Assembly (NCBI RefSeq): GCF_900078675.2
Contig: NZ_LT546237.1
Span: 1,032,708-1,096,707, forward strand
DNA from: Mycobacterium interjectum
GTDB taxonomy: Bacteria > Actinomycetota > Actinomycetes > Mycobacteriales > Mycobacteriaceae
DNA length: 64,000 nt
Direction: 5' to 3'
The notes beneath the pieces are model-generated. The model searched no databases. It had not been told where the DNA came from and saw nothing but the letters and a program-made list of their open reading frames with translations. A program made the position numbers and the translations under genes. Below are positions 9,247 through 18,742 of the stretch, in pieces. Numbering within the stretch: the stretch's first letter is position 1; every line of letters begins with the position of its first letter.

Positions 9247-10973
9247 GCGCTTCGTGTCCGTTCTGTTGAGGTGACGTGCTGAACCGGGCGGGTGGCATTA
9301 ATCAGGCGGCGGCGCGCTTCTGCCGAGCGAAGCGCGGACCGAAACAGGGGTCCGACAACACCTTTGAGATCCTCGGGGCGTGCAACGGTGGCGTGGGCGG
9401 TGCTGCCGAAGACGTGGCGCAGCGCCGCGACGTCGGTGCTGGCGCCGATGGTCAGACACAGACAGCCAGTGCCGCGGCGGCGAGCCTCGGCCAGCGCGCG
9501 GCGAGCGTCGGCGGCACCGTAGTCGCGTTCGTATCCGTGGTCGTAGGCCAGGCCGTCAGAGATCACCACGAGCAGTCGGCGCGGCGTGCCGGCGTGTTTT
9601 TCTACCACCGCTGCGCCGTGACGGATCGCGGCGCCCAGCCGCGAGAAGGCGCCGGGAGTGATGGCCTGCAGCCGTTGCATGGTGCGGGTGTCGAGGTGAT
9701 CGTCGAAGCGTTTCACCGGTGTCACCTCAACCATGGATCGACCTTGAGAGGCGAACGCATACAACGCGACTCGGTCACCGAGGTCGTGCAGCGCCACGGT
9801 GATCGCTGCTGCGGTAGTGCGCTGCTGTTGATGTACGGTCTGACCGTGCGTTCCCGGTTCGGCGGTGGATCCAGAGACGTCGAGCAAAACCAACACCCCC
9901 AGATCGCGTCGGCGCCGCAGGGTATCGAGGTAGACCTCCTCGCCCGAGGGCGCTTCGGCCCGTGTTTCCACTTGGGCTTCCACCGCCGCGTCGATGTCGA
10001 TGTCGTCGCCTTGGGCCTGGCGGCGCCACCGTTGCAGCCCGACCCCGAGGCGTGCCAGCGGCTTACGCAGCCCGATATCGCGTGCGATGTGCGCGGCCGC
10101 ACCGGTATTCGGGGGCTCGATCTCGTGCACCGTGCACCACTGCGGGCGGTAGCGGCGCTCGCGCATGTTCCATTCGGGATATGTCGCGCCGCGCGGGGCG
10201 AAGGGATCGTCAGTCTCGGTTGCCGATCGTGCGTTGGAAACCACTGCAGTACTGGCCGTCGCGCCGGCCCGAGTGCGATGCGTCGGTGTGTCAGCGCCTG
10301 GTTGGCCGCCTCCGGACAGCTGGCGCACCACGCTGAGCATGCGTGCCAGCAGTTTGCCCAGCACGCCGCCACCGCCGACCGGGCTGGTGAACGGGTCTTG
10401 CATGTCTTGGTCGTCGGCGATGTCGTCGTCGGCCAGTTCCTGGAGTTCTTTGTCCTGTTGTCGTCGTGGGGTGTGCTCGCCGGCCGGGCCGGGCCCGTGG
10501 TCGGCGCGTTTGTCGACGACGACCTTGCGGGGACGTAGGACGCCGAAATCGGCGGGCGGGTCGGGTATGGGTTGGCGACTTAACGCGATGTCGAGTGAGG
10601 CGGCCGGCGAGTGAGTGCGCGAGGCGAGGTCGCCGTCGATGAGCGTGCGCACTGCCGGCGGCAGCCACATCTGGTTGGCGGCCAGCGCGCGGTGACCTTC
10701 AATGGCCAGGTAGCGGCGCACCGCCGCGCGATGTGTGCTCAATGTGCGGGTGATCGCGGGTTGGAGGCTGTCGGCCGCGATCAGACAGGCTTGAACGGTG
10801 ATCGCGGTGAGTCGAGCTGTGGGCGGGCTGTTTGGGTCGACGAAAATCGTGCGCATGTCGGTCCAGCACGGCTGACCGGGCTCTGTCGCGGCGACGGCAA
10901 CCGGTTGCCCTGACAGCGCTGAGGCCAGCATCTCTAGCTGTGGCAAGGGTGTGGCGGGGCGATCGGGTGTCAT
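9243..10973 (-). CDS. VWA-domain activator, NorD/CbbO-like
   Basis: Protein of 576 residues with a C-terminal von Willebrand A domain. The MIDAS motif is in LLDVSGSTAEP (D-x-S-x-S), and the later acidic residue is in VVISDGLAYD. The N-terminal half has low-complexity acidic stretches, as in NorD and CobT-like proteins. NorD/CbbO partners tether the AAA+ ring of the NorQ/CbbQ type to the enzyme that is activated. The gene precedes the AAA gene and overlaps it by four bases, and it follows the TetR gene by six, so the three are likely one operon. The substrate enzyme is not identifiable here. Confidence 0.8.
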   Translation of the reverse strand: MTPDRPATPLPQLEMLASALSGQPVAVAATEPGQPCWTDMRTIFVDPNSPPTARLTAITVQACLIAADSLQPAITRTLSTHRAAVRRYLAIEGHRALAANQMWLPPAVRTLIDGDLASRTHSPAASLDIALSRQPIPDPPADFGVLRPRKVVVDKRADHGPGPAGEHTPRRQQDKELQELADDDIADDQDMQDPFTSPVGGGGVLGKLLARMLSVVRQLSGGGQPGADTPTHRTRAGATASTAVVSNARSATETDDPFAPRGATYPEWNMRERRYRPQWCTVHEIEPPNTGAAAHIARDIGLRKPLARLGVGLQRWRRQAQGDDIDIDAAVEAQVETRAEAPSGEEVYLDTLRRRRDLGVLVLLDVSGSTAEPGTHGQTVHQQQRTTAAAITVALHDLGDRVALYAFASQGRSMVEVTPVKRFDDHLDTRTMQRLQAITPGAFSRLGAAIRHGAAVVEKHAGTPRRLLVVISDGLAYDHGYERDYGAADARRALAEARRRGTGCLCLTIGASTDVAALRHVFGSTAHATVARPEDLKGVVGPLFRSALRSAEARRRLINATRPVQHVTSTERTRSA

Positions 10974-10979
10974 CTGGTC

Positions 10980-12353
10980 CTATGTCCGTGCCGGGCCGCG
11001 CGTCGGAGTCAGGCTGCGGTCGGCGATGCCACGGATCACGGTGTCGCGGGCCAGGCGCAGCGCCGCCCGCCTACCCAGGCGGTGGACGAGGTTTTCGGGT
11101 ATCCACAAGACGCCCATGACGCAGCGCGCCAGCATCTCTAGCGATGATGTGTGCGCCTGCAGGTCGTGTGACCGGATGCCCTCGCGCAGCAGGCTTTCCA
11201 GTTCGGCCAGTCGCTGGGCGAAGGCCAGGGCTGGTTCTGGTGTGTTCGGCGGGTGCTGGCGCAGCCACGCGAGCTGAATCTTCCACTCGTGGGGGAAGCG
11301 GTCGATCGCGTTGATGTTGACCCAACTGAGCGCATCGAGCTTCTCGACCGCGGTGGCGTCGCTGGCCAGGACTTCGGCGAAACCTCCGCCGGCCTTGCGT
11401 CCGAACGCCTCGATGATCGCTCTGAACAACCTGTCTTTGGAGCCGACCACCGAGTACACGCGGGCAGGACCCAATGCGGTGGCCTCGATGATGTCGCGCA
11501 TCGTGGTGGCCTCATATCCGCGGCGACCGAATTGTTCTCGCGCCACGGCGTGGATGTAGGCGGACTTGCGTGTGACCTCGACATGGCTGTCCTCACCCCA
11601 CGAGCCGATGGCCTTTTCGGCGGCGGCGAAGGCGGCCGAGGAGTCCAGTTCGTCATCTGTAGGCGGCCGGCTGCTCAGCCCTGTCGTCATGATTCGGCAC
11701 AACAGGGCGGCGACATCCTCGGCGGCGGCGGTGTGGCGGATGACGTCGAGCCCGACGTGCATCAGGCTTTGGCAGATACGATCGGCCAGCGCCGATATGG
11801 CGACACCTGATCGAAGCAGACCGTTGGCCGCGCCGGCCGCCAGTATCTGGGTCATCGTGTATTGCAGCGTCGTGGGTCTCGCGGACAGAAGCAGGCTCAG
11901 TGACGGGTTGGCGCTGGCAGCCTCGAAGAATGACATCTGCAATGCGGCCGGGTGGCGCGCCGCACAGCGCGCGATGGCTGAGCCGAAGTCATAGAACCCG
12001 GCGGGGAATGGGCTGGCCTGGCGGTGGTCGGTGTCATCGAGCGCCGCCTTTGCGACGCCGTCGATGTCGGCGCGAAAACCCTGGACCAGTTCGAAAAGCA
12101 ACTCTTCTTTGCTGCTGAAGTGGTGATACAGGCTGCCCGCCAATATGCCGGCGGCTGCGGCGATGTCAGCCAACGAGGCGCGCGGGCCTGCCGAGGCGAT
12201 CACCGATTCGGCCGCCTGCAGGATCCTGGCACGTGCCGTGCACTGGCGGGCCCAACAAGTGTCCGCCGGCAAGCGGGGACCACTATGCGGTGGTGACATC
12301 GGTTCGGCCCGGCGGGGCTGAGCCGATCGCATGACGCGGGCGCGGGTCACCAT
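10980..12353 (-). CDS. double-domain TetR regulator
   Basis: Contains two complete TetR DNA-binding domains in one chain. The first is ILQAAESVIASAG with SLADIAAAAGILAGSLYHHF and its own ligand domain. The second is EQFGRRGYEATTMRDIIEA with GPARVYSVVGSKDRLF, with a second ligand domain. Most TetR proteins have about 200 residues and act as homodimers; this one of about 430-458 could act as an intramolecular dimer. The start is uncertain: the ATG at 12353 is given, while 12332 or 12299 are possible, and none has a strong ribosome site. It lies just ahead of the VWA/AAA pair and probably regulates it. Confidence 0.75.
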   Translation of the reverse strand: MVTRARVMRSAQPRRAEPMSPPHSGPRLPADTCWARQCTARARILQAAESVIASAGPRASLADIAAAAGILAGSLYHHFSSKEELLFELVQGFRADIDGVAKAALDDTDHRQASPFPAGFYDFGSAIARCAARHPAALQMSFFEAASANPSLSLLLSARPTTLQYTMTQILAAGAANGLLRSGVAISALADRICQSLMHVGLDVIRHTAAAEDVAALLCRIMTTGLSSRPPTDDELDSSAAFAAAEKAIGSWGEDSHVEVTRKSAYIHAVAREQFGRRGYEATTMRDIIEATALGPARVYSVVGSKDRLFRAIIEAFGRKAGGGFAEVLASDATAVEKLDALSWVNINAIDRFPHEWKIQLAWLRQHPPNTPEPALAFAQRLAELESLLREGIRSHDLQAHTSSLEMLARCVMGVLWIPENLVHRLGRRAALRLARDTVIRGIADRSLTPTRGPART

Positions 12354-12748
12354 GACTGACACTCGATAATGTCTGCAGGTCTGTTGGCGGCGCCGGGTGC
12401 GGCTGACCTCCGTCCGACGTTGTTGTGGCCGGCGCCGAATCGACCGTGCTCTCGCGGCGTGCGACCACGCGTGGTGCCGATGAATTGCCAAGGCAAGCAT
12501 CGGGTGGCGAATCGGAGCAGGCCTGTCATGACGGCGAATCCCCAAGAGCGTCGGCGGGTGCGGCAGGGCGGCAATGTTCCCTGGGCGCAACGCGAACCCG
12601 ACAGCTGCTCGACCCGGTCGGACCCAAGCTCATCGAGGAGCTACCGACGAGACATGAGATGGCCACCAGCTCACCGGACACCTCTAACCGGCCGGTCGAG
12701 ACACGCGGGCAGCTTAGCGACATCGCTCGTCCTCTCCGTCCCGACCTA

Positions 12749-12801
12749 TTGTGGTGCAGTCTGACTCCAGAATAAGATCTGGTGCTAGATTGCACCAGAT
12801 C
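12749..12801 (+). promoter_or_regulatory. TetR-type operator copy 1, upstream of split SDR
   Basis: A 25-base stretch (12749-12773) is identical to 14904-14928. It is followed by a 10-base inverted repeat, GATCTGGTGC (12776-12785), six-base spacer, GCACCAGATC (12792-12801). Read as a whole, it has the order CCAGAAT, TCTGGTG, GATTGCACCA, which recurs near 14917 and 26014. It lies about 125 bases ahead of the SDR start. Confidence 0.6.
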
Positions 12802-12923
12802 AGTTGGGTTGGTCAAGGGACCGCAGCCAGACGCCCAGTCACCGCTTCCTGCTCTTGGTTGATGGACCGGCCTGCAGGTTAGCCGTATCACGTTGATAAG
12901 CAACCGAAGTGGAGGAAGATCCT

Positions 12924-13350
12924 TTGTCCGGACGTCTCGACGGCAGGTCGCCGTCATCAGGGGAGCTGCCTGCGGCCAAGGGCGCGCGCACGCCGTCGCC
13001 ATAGCCAAAGCGGGCGCCGACATCGTTGCCCTCGATATCTGCCGGGACGTCCCGAGCAACCCCTACCCGTTGGCGACACCCGACGACCTCTCTGACACCG
13101 AACGATCGGTGAAAGAACTTGGGCGGCGCGTGGTCGCGCGGATCGCCGACGTGCGTGAACGCCACGAACTGCGCGACACCGTCGAGGCCGCTCTGGCCGA
13201 TCTCGGCAGGATCGACGTCGTCGTCGCCAATGCCGGCATCCTGCCGATGGCGATGGGCAACCCCGACCCATGCATTTCGTCGACGCCTCCGACGTCGACC
13301 TGGTCGGCGCGATGAACACCGTCGCGGTCACCATGCCCGCTACCTGTGGG
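12924..13350 (+). pseudogene. mycofactocin-type SDR, 5' part of a split gene
   Basis: N-terminal half of a short-chain dehydrogenase of the mycofactocin-associated family (long cofactor loop VALDICRDV then PYPLATPDDL). Translation would begin at the TTG at 12924 behind GGAGGA. The frame is lost near codon 8 (one missing base in what should read GKVAVI), and the cofactor motif has become RGAACGQG. The NAG motif (VVANAGILP) is intact. Another base is missing near 13268, after which MHFVDASDVDLVGAMNTVAVTMPA continues in a new frame. At about 13345 the gene breaks off into foreign sequence. The rest is found from 14396. Intact relatives oxidise alcohols with tightly bound NAD that is recycled by mycofactocin. 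Confidence 0.75.
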
Positions 13351-13375
13351 TAGTGGGTCAGTTTGAAGTTATTGG

Positions 13376-14257
13376 CTAGTTGCGCGGCCTTGGCCCGAGA
13401 TCGTCGAGAATCTCTTTGGCCATGACAACGGGGAGCAGGTGACCGGTCGCGGGGACCGCCCTCAGCGTGCTGTTGGGCAACAGGCTAGCCAAACGACGTG
13501 CATGTTTCATCGGCACCAAGGTGTCCTCTTCCCCTTGCCAGATGGTGACCGGCTGCTGGATCTCGGGGAGGTCGAAACCCCATGAGCCGAAGTAGTGACG
13601 GTACTCTTCGACCATTCCCTGTACGCCGCCGCTCATCACTTCGCGATGCGTCGCCAGCAGGGATAGGGGCGGCGGGTTGAGTGCTGCGCCATCCCGGCTG
13701 CCTGCTAGGTGCGGGAGGACCCACCCGAGCACGCGTGGCGGTACACGGCGTATCAGTTGCAGCAGCGCCGCAGCGGCCCACGGCGCCCATCGGGCGGCCG
13801 GGATGAGCAACTCATCGGGCAAGAACCCGATCTCGAAGACGTTCCTGAGTCGCTCCAGGGGAGCCATCCCGTCGATGGTGGCGACCACGCGTACTCGCCC
13901 GGGCATCGCCGCAGCGCACGCCAACGCGAAGGGGCCTCCGCCCGACCAGCCGGCGACGGCGAAGTCATCTAGAAGCAGCAGGTCAGCAACCTGAGCCACG
14001 GTGTGCCCCCACTGGCCAACCGAGGCCATGCTCCATAGGTCGCTGCGCCCAATGCCCGGTCGGTCAATTGCGATGATTTCGGCACCACAAGAACGCGCCG
14101 CCTCGTCCATCACCGTGGCGTCCATACCGCAACTGAGTCCGCCGTGGTTCCACACCAGGGGCCACCCACCAGGTGACCCAAACCGCCACACACCCACGCG
14201 ACGCGAATCGACCAGCACGGTCGAACCCGAATCGGTACCCCCGTTGTTGCTCTGCAT
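13376..14257 (-). CDS. alpha/beta hydrolase carried inside the split SDR
   Basis: Alpha/beta-hydrolase of 293 residues. The ATG at 14257 is preceded by GGAGGGG. The oxyanion HG is in WNHGGLS, the nucleophile serine in G-W-S-G-G-G, an acidic residue in GEEDTLVP, and the histidine in ATGHLLPVV. The substrate is unknown. It faces opposite to the SDR whose halves lie on both sides (12924-13350 and 14396 onward), so the gene arrived with a roughly 1.05 kb insertion. No transposase or clear terminal repeats accompany it. Upstream, 14303-14312 (TTGCACCAAA) and 14370-14378 (TTGGTGCAA) form a spaced inverted repeat that could bind a TetR regulator. Confidence 0.8.
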   Translation of the reverse strand: MQSNNGGTDSGSTVLVDSRRVGVWRFGSPGGWPLVWNHGGLSCGMDATVMDEAARSCGAEIIAIDRPGIGRSDLWSMASVGQWGHTVAQVADLLLLDDFAVAGWSGGGPFALACAAAMPGRVRVVATIDGMAPLERLRNVFEIGFLPDELLIPAARWAPWAAAALLQLIRRVPPRVLGWVLPHLAGSRDGAALNPPPLSLLATHREVMSGGVQGMVEEYRHYFGSWGFDLPEIQQPVTIWQGEEDTLVPMKHARRLASLLPNSTLRAVPATGHLLPVVMAKEILDDLGPRPRN

Positions 14258-14395
14258 TGATCGCCCCTCCGAAAGGTCACCCCGCCGCACCGTTCTCGGC
14301 TATTGCACCAAATATCTGTTCCGCGCTAGTGGTATTTCCCTGCACATGTTGGCGACTAATGATCGCGGCTTGGTGCAAAGGTCTAGTCGAGTAGC

Positions 14396-14895
14396 GCGCG
14401 CACTTGTGCGACGGCGCCTCCATCATCGTCACCGGTTCCACCGCCGGCATGATCCGGGGCGCCACCGACAACCCGACCATGGGCCCCGGTGGGGCGGGCT
14501 ACGCCTGGAGCAAGCGCGTCGTCATGGAGGACGTCGAGGAGATGTGCTTGCACCTGGCGCTGCGGATGATCCAGATCAACGCCATCCACCCGACCAACTG
14601 CAACACCCACCTGCTGCAGAACGATGGCATGTACAGCATGTTCCAGCATGTTCCGCCCGGATCTGACCCAAGCGGGCAAGAAGGCCACCCGCGAGGACGC
14701 CGAACCGTTATTCACCCTTTTCCCGGCCATGCCCACTCCCTACGTCGAACCCGAAGACATCGCCAACCTGGGCGTGTTCCTGGCCAGCGACGAAAGCTGC
14801 TACATCACCGGCCAACACATCCGCGTGGACGCCGGGCCTGCTGAAGTGGCCAACGGGCCCGGCAGGTGGGACGTGCCCCCTGAATGCTTGACCAA
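14396..14895 (+). pseudogene. mycofactocin-type SDR, 3' part of the split gene
   Basis: Continues the SDR begun at 12924: HLCDGASIIVTGSTAG, the catalytic Y-A-W-S-K, and INAIHPTNCNT. At 14638-14658 a 10-base tandem duplication (AGCATGTTCC twice) shifts the frame. MFRPDLTQAGKKATREDAEP then continues in the next frame to the usual C-terminus TGQHIRVDAG. The original stop is unclear; the open frame runs on to 15013. With the lesions in the 5' half, the gene has at least four independent defects. Confidence 0.75.
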
Positions 14896-14903
14896 TGGAC
14901 CCG

Positions 14904-14953
14904 TTGTGGTGCAGTCTGACTCCAGAATCATGGTCTGGTGCCTAACGACACCA
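14904..14953 (+). promoter_or_regulatory. TetR-type operator copy 2, upstream of AveC-like pair
   Basis: The first 25 bases equal 12749-12773. They are followed by CCAGAAT, TCTGGTG and a partial ACCAG half site, in the same spacing as copies 1 and 3. It lies about 260 bases upstream of the first AveC-like gene and is the probable control region for that operon. Confidence 0.55.
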
Positions 14954-15206
14954 GAAAGAATGGGTAGGGAGCAAAGTCGGTTGACTCGACAGACGTGCAG
15001 GTCGACCCCATGATGTCGCGGCCGCCGGGGGCGCCGGCGACGCGTGCGCTGGTGAGCCGCTACATGACATCCGAGTACGACAGGCGTTCACCCCATCCGC
15101 CTCCACGCCAGCCCCGCCGCAGCGGGGCTCCGGCGTTATCGATGCGATCCCGAGACGTAGTCGGCGATCGCCCTGGCCTGGAACAAATGTTTGTGGAGGG
15201 CGGTTG

Positions 15207-16388
15207 GTGATCACCGAGCAAACCCCAGCACCTTCGCGGACACCAGAGCGCGTCGCTGCACGGTCGCCAAGGGGCAGGATCGCAGCCTGGTTGCTCGCGG
15301 TGCTCGCCGTCGCGTTGGTCATCGCCGTCGCGTGGAACGCGCGCGACTATCCCGATGCGCGGGTTGGTAATCCGGAGGTCTCCGGCGCGCCGCGCCCCGT
15401 CGAGCCGCTGGTGGGCTATGACCACTGGCTGGGGCTGTTCCAGATCTTCGCGGTCGTGTTGGTCGCCGGCCTTTTTGCGCTATTCCTGTGGGGATGGCGA
15501 GGCTATGGGCCGCACCCCTACGTCTTGATGGGTGTGGTGACCACCTTCATCGCCTGGCAAGACCCGATCATGAACTGGGCGCCCTACGCGGTGTACAACC
15601 CCAGGTTGTGGCATTTCCCCGAGTCATGGCCGCTGGTTTCGATATCTCCGACCATCGAGCCCTTCGTCGTCCTGGGTTATGCGTTGTTTCAGTTTGGCCC
15701 GTATTTTCCTGCCGTCTGGATTCTGCGCAAACTTCAGGCCCGGCGCCCGGCTGACGCCTTCGTGTGGCGTCGCCCGCTGATCAGCCTCGCCGCGTTGATC
15801 TTCGTCTGCGGCTTCCTCATCGACATGCTGTTAGAGGTGTTCCTCGTGCGCACCGGGTTTTACATCTACTCCCAGGTGATCCCGTTCGGCTCCATCTTTG
15901 TGGGCACTGCCTACCAGTTCCCATTGCTGTGGGAGTCGTCGTTGGTGACGCTGGTCATGATCCCCGCCGGCATCCTGGTGTATCGCGACGACACCGGCCG
16001 CACGGTGTCAGAAAAACTGGCCCAGCGCGCCGGCATCCTCGCAGGGCGGCCGGTGCTCGCCTCGTTTCTGGTGATGCTGGTCATCATCAACGTTTCCTAC
16101 CTGGTCTATGGAGTGACGTTCACCGCGCTGAAGTGGTCTCGGCTGGCCTCCTCGGTCGCTTGTCCGTGGCCGTACCCCGACACCAAGGTCTTTGACCCCC
16201 AGGGGTTTTACGAGCAGAACGGCCAGAAAGGTCCCTATTCAGTGGGGATTATGTCGACCTGGGGCAACGGCCAGCCCCACGGGCGCCCGAACGCGCAGCT
16301 CGGCTCCGAAAGTGACCGTTGTGCCAGGGCGCCAACAGGTGACCGCGCAAATTTCAGACGATCAGTGATCGGTGAGGAGAGACAATGA
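15207..16388 (+). CDS. AveC-like (spirocyclase-family) membrane protein 1
   Basis: Integral membrane protein of about 393 residues in the spirocyclase AveC family. AveC of Streptomyces avermitilis forms the spiroketal of avermectins; the mycobacterial relatives have no known substrate. The GTG at 15207 has GGAGGG upstream. Six or seven hydrophobic helices are visible, beginning at about residues 25-45. Conserved family stretches include WQDPIMNWAPYAVYNP, YSQVIPFGSIFVGT and PAGILVYRDDTGRTV. The C-terminus has KVFDPQGFYEQNGQ. It overlaps the next gene by four bases (ATGA). The two are clear tandem paralogues. Confidence 0.8.
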   Translation: MITEQTPAPSRTPERVAARSPRGRIAAWLLAVLAVALVIAVAWNARDYPDARVGNPEVSGAPRPVEPLVGYDHWLGLFQIFAVVLVAGLFALFLWGWRGYGPHPYVLMGVVTTFIAWQDPIMNWAPYAVYNPRLWHFPESWPLVSISPTIEPFVVLGYALFQFGPYFPAVWILRKLQARRPADAFVWRRPLISLAALIFVCGFLIDMLLEVFLVRTGFYIYSQVIPFGSIFVGTAYQFPLLWESSLVTLVMIPAGILVYRDDTGRTVSEKLAQRAGILAGRPVLASFLVMLVIINVSYLVYGVTFTALKWSRLASSVACPWPYPDTKVFDPQGFYEQNGQKGPYSVGIMSTWGNGQPHGRPNAQLGSESDRCARAPTGDRANFRRSVIGEERQ

Positions 16389-17518
16389 CCACAGAACGAA
16401 CCTCCAAGCCGGCGAGCCCACCCGACATCGAGCCGACCCGCTGGTCGGCCAGCGGGATCTGGAAGTGGGTGTGGCTCGCGCTCGGTGTCGCCACGGTGGT
16501 GGCTGTCGGGTGGAACGCGCGCGATCGTCCCGATGCGCGGATCGCAAACCCCGCGGTCACGGGTACGCCACGGCCTTGGGAGCCGCTCCTCGGCTACCAG
16601 CACTGGATCCCCGTCCTGCAGATCTTCACCGTCATCGCCGTCGTGGGCCTCATCGTGGCAGGCGTATGGGGCTGGCGACGCTACGGGCCGCACCCCTACA
16701 TCCTGATGAGCCTGGTGACCACGATCATCGTCTGGCAGGACCCGCTGATGAACTGGGCGCCCTACGCCGTGTACGACCCGCGGCTATGGCACTGGCCCGA
16801 ATCCTGGCCATGGGTCTCGCTGGCGCCGACCGTCGAACCGTTCGTCGTCTTCGGCTACGTCATGTTCCAGTTCGGACCGTACTTCCCGGGAGTCTGGGCG
16901 CTGCGCAAAATTCAGGCCCGGCGGGGCACTGACACCTTCGTGTGGCGCCACCCCCTGCTGAGCCTGGGGGTACTGATCTTCATCTTCGGGTTCATCATCG
17001 ACATGATTCTTGAGGTCACGATGATCCACACCGGGCTCTACATGTACTCCCAGGTGATTCCCTTCGGGTCGATCTTTGTGGGCACTCCCGTTCAATTCCC
17101 CTTGTTGTGGGAATCCTCATTGGTGACGCTGGTGATGATTCCTGCCGGGATACTGGTCTATCGGGACGACACCGGCCGCACGGTGTCGGAGAAACTGGCC
17201 CAACGTGCCCGCATCTTTACGGGCCGACCGGCGCTGGGCTCGTTCATCGTGATGCTCATCATCGTCAATGTGTTCTATTTGGTGTACGGGCTGGCGTTCG
17301 CCTCGTTCAAATGGACACGGATCGCGACATCTGTCGCGTGCCCCTGGCCCTACCCGGAAGCCAAAGTCTATGACCCGCAGGGCTTTTACGAGCAAAACGG
17401 TCAGCAAGGCCCGTACTCGGTGGGTATTGCCTCGACGTGGATGATGGCCCAACCGCACGGACGTCCCCACGTGACGCTCGGATCCATCAGTGACCGGTGC
17501 GCTTCGAACAAGCAGTGA
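16385..17518 (+). CDS. AveC-like (spirocyclase-family) membrane protein 2
   Basis: 377-residue paralogue of the preceding gene. It is alike over nearly its whole length (GYGPHPY/RYGPHPY, WQDPLMNWAPYAVYDP, YSQVIPFGSIFVGTP, ILVYRDDTGRTVSEKLAQRA). The ATG at 16385 overlaps the upstream stop, with GGAGAG before it. The same pattern of hydrophobic helices is present, and no signal peptide cleavage site is apparent. Two copies in one operon could form a heteromeric membrane enzyme or have split specificities; this is inference. The neighbours are the mycofactocin-type SDR (broken) and, downstream, P450s on the other strand. Confidence 0.8.
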   Translation: MTTERTSKPASPPDIEPTRWSASGIWKWVWLALGVATVVAVGWNARDRPDARIANPAVTGTPRPWEPLLGYQHWIPVLQIFTVIAVVGLIVAGVWGWRRYGPHPYILMSLVTTIIVWQDPLMNWAPYAVYDPRLWHWPESWPWVSLAPTVEPFVVFGYVMFQFGPYFPGVWALRKIQARRGTDTFVWRHPLLSLGVLIFIFGFIIDMILEVTMIHTGLYMYSQVIPFGSIFVGTPVQFPLLWESSLVTLVMIPAGILVYRDDTGRTVSEKLAQRARIFTGRPALGSFIVMLIIVNVFYLVYGLAFASFKWTRIATSVACPWPYPEAKVYDPQGFYEQNGQQGPYSVGIASTWMMAQPHGRPHVTLGSISDRCASNKQ

Positions 17519-17677
17519 GTGCTGGGCGCATCGGTGGCGTCTGCAAGCAACGAGTGCGCAGTCTGCACGTCGGGAACGACCGTGTGACCCTGTGATTGCC
17601 GTTGGGGGCGATCTGTGCCGAAGGCGCCGATACGTTCGCGTGGGAAACCGGCGTGGTGAGGCGACAATTGGTCATCG

Positions 17678-18733
17678 TGGATGTCCTGCCCCGCGGGCGC
17701 TTCCGGGGGAGGCGCGCTTTCTGCCGATGGCAGCGTCATTACGGCAACCGTCTTGCTCAAGGGCGATGTTGGTGAACGCCAGAAGGCGTCGGCGTCGCTC
17801 AACGAGCACTTGGCGAAAGACATGCCCGCTGGAATCAACGCCGCGATGGCCGGCAACAGTCCGCTGATGGGCGACCTCACCGAAGTCGACGGACAGGACA
17901 TGATGACCGCCGAGATGGTCAGTCTGCCATTGGCGTTCATCGTGCTGCCGCTCGCGCAGCGGTCCGTGCTGGCCGCGATGATGCCGATGGTGCTCGGAAT
18001 GTGCGCTGTGGGGGTCACTCTCGGCTTGTTGTCGCTTCGGTGTCCCTCATGGACTGGAACGTATTCGTCGAGTCGTTGGTGGCGATGATGGGCCTTGCGA
18101 TCGGGATCGACTACTCGTTGCTGATCGTGCGGCGCTACCGTGAGGAACTGTCCGCCGGCATGGTCCCGCGGCAGGCCATCGTGCGAACACTCGAGACAGC
18201 GGGTCGCACGGCGCTCTTTCGGGCATGATCGTCTTCATCTCACTGGTCGCAATGGCAGTCACCGGTCTGCCCGTTTTACGCTGACTCCGCAATCGGAGTC
18301 ATCCTCGTTATCCTCGTTCCTGGTCACCGGCGTACTGACCCTCTTGCCGGCATTGTTGCTGGTCGTCCTGGGCGACCGGCTGGACAGAGGGAGGAGGCTT
18401 CACCCAGCTCCAAACGATTGGCAGACAACGGTAGTCGATGGGAACGTTGGGCGCGTGCGGTGATGAGACGCCCGGTGCCGGTTCTTGTGGCCTGAACACT
18501 GATCCTGTTGGTGGCCGCGATCATGGTGGCAATTTTCAGATCTTTCTGCCTGGACAGAATCCCGGAGATGAAACAGATGGGATTCGGACTCGCTGTTGCG
18601 GTGCTGTTTGACGCCACACTCATCCGCGTCACCCTTGTGCCTGCCTTCATTGAAAATCACCGGGAACTGGAACTGGTGGATCCCACGCCGCCTGGACCGG
18701 CTGCTACCCGAACTCCAGCACGGATGAGCTCCC
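17678..18733 (+). pseudogene. MmpL/RND transporter remnant
   Basis: Degraded gene for an MMPL-family lipid exporter. Fragments in changing frames include GDVGERQKASASLNEHLAKD (periplasmic part), MDWNVFVESLVAMMGLAIGI then DYSLLIVRRYREEL (the proton-relay helix with its conserved D-Y), LETAGRTALF, VFISLVAMAVTGLP, MKQMGFGLAVAVLFDATLIR and VTLVPAF. The end NWWIPRRLDRLLPEL leads to a stop near 18733. Several frameshifts, an in-frame stop near 18495 and an internal deletion are visible, and only about 350 of the usual 950 residues remain. It would have exported a lipid, possibly a product of this cluster, before decay. Confidence 0.75.
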
Positions 18734-18742
18734 GAACGCGTT

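Noticed and set aside
9276-10538. 420-codon open frame on the plus strand
   Set aside because: Antisense to the VWA gene, which has a clear MIDAS motif and is coupled to the AAA gene; the frame has no recognisable domain.
13340-14398. Insertion sequence within the split SDR
   Set aside because: No transposase, no clear terminal inverted repeats (only GTAGCG/CGCTAC of six bases) and no target duplication could be found.
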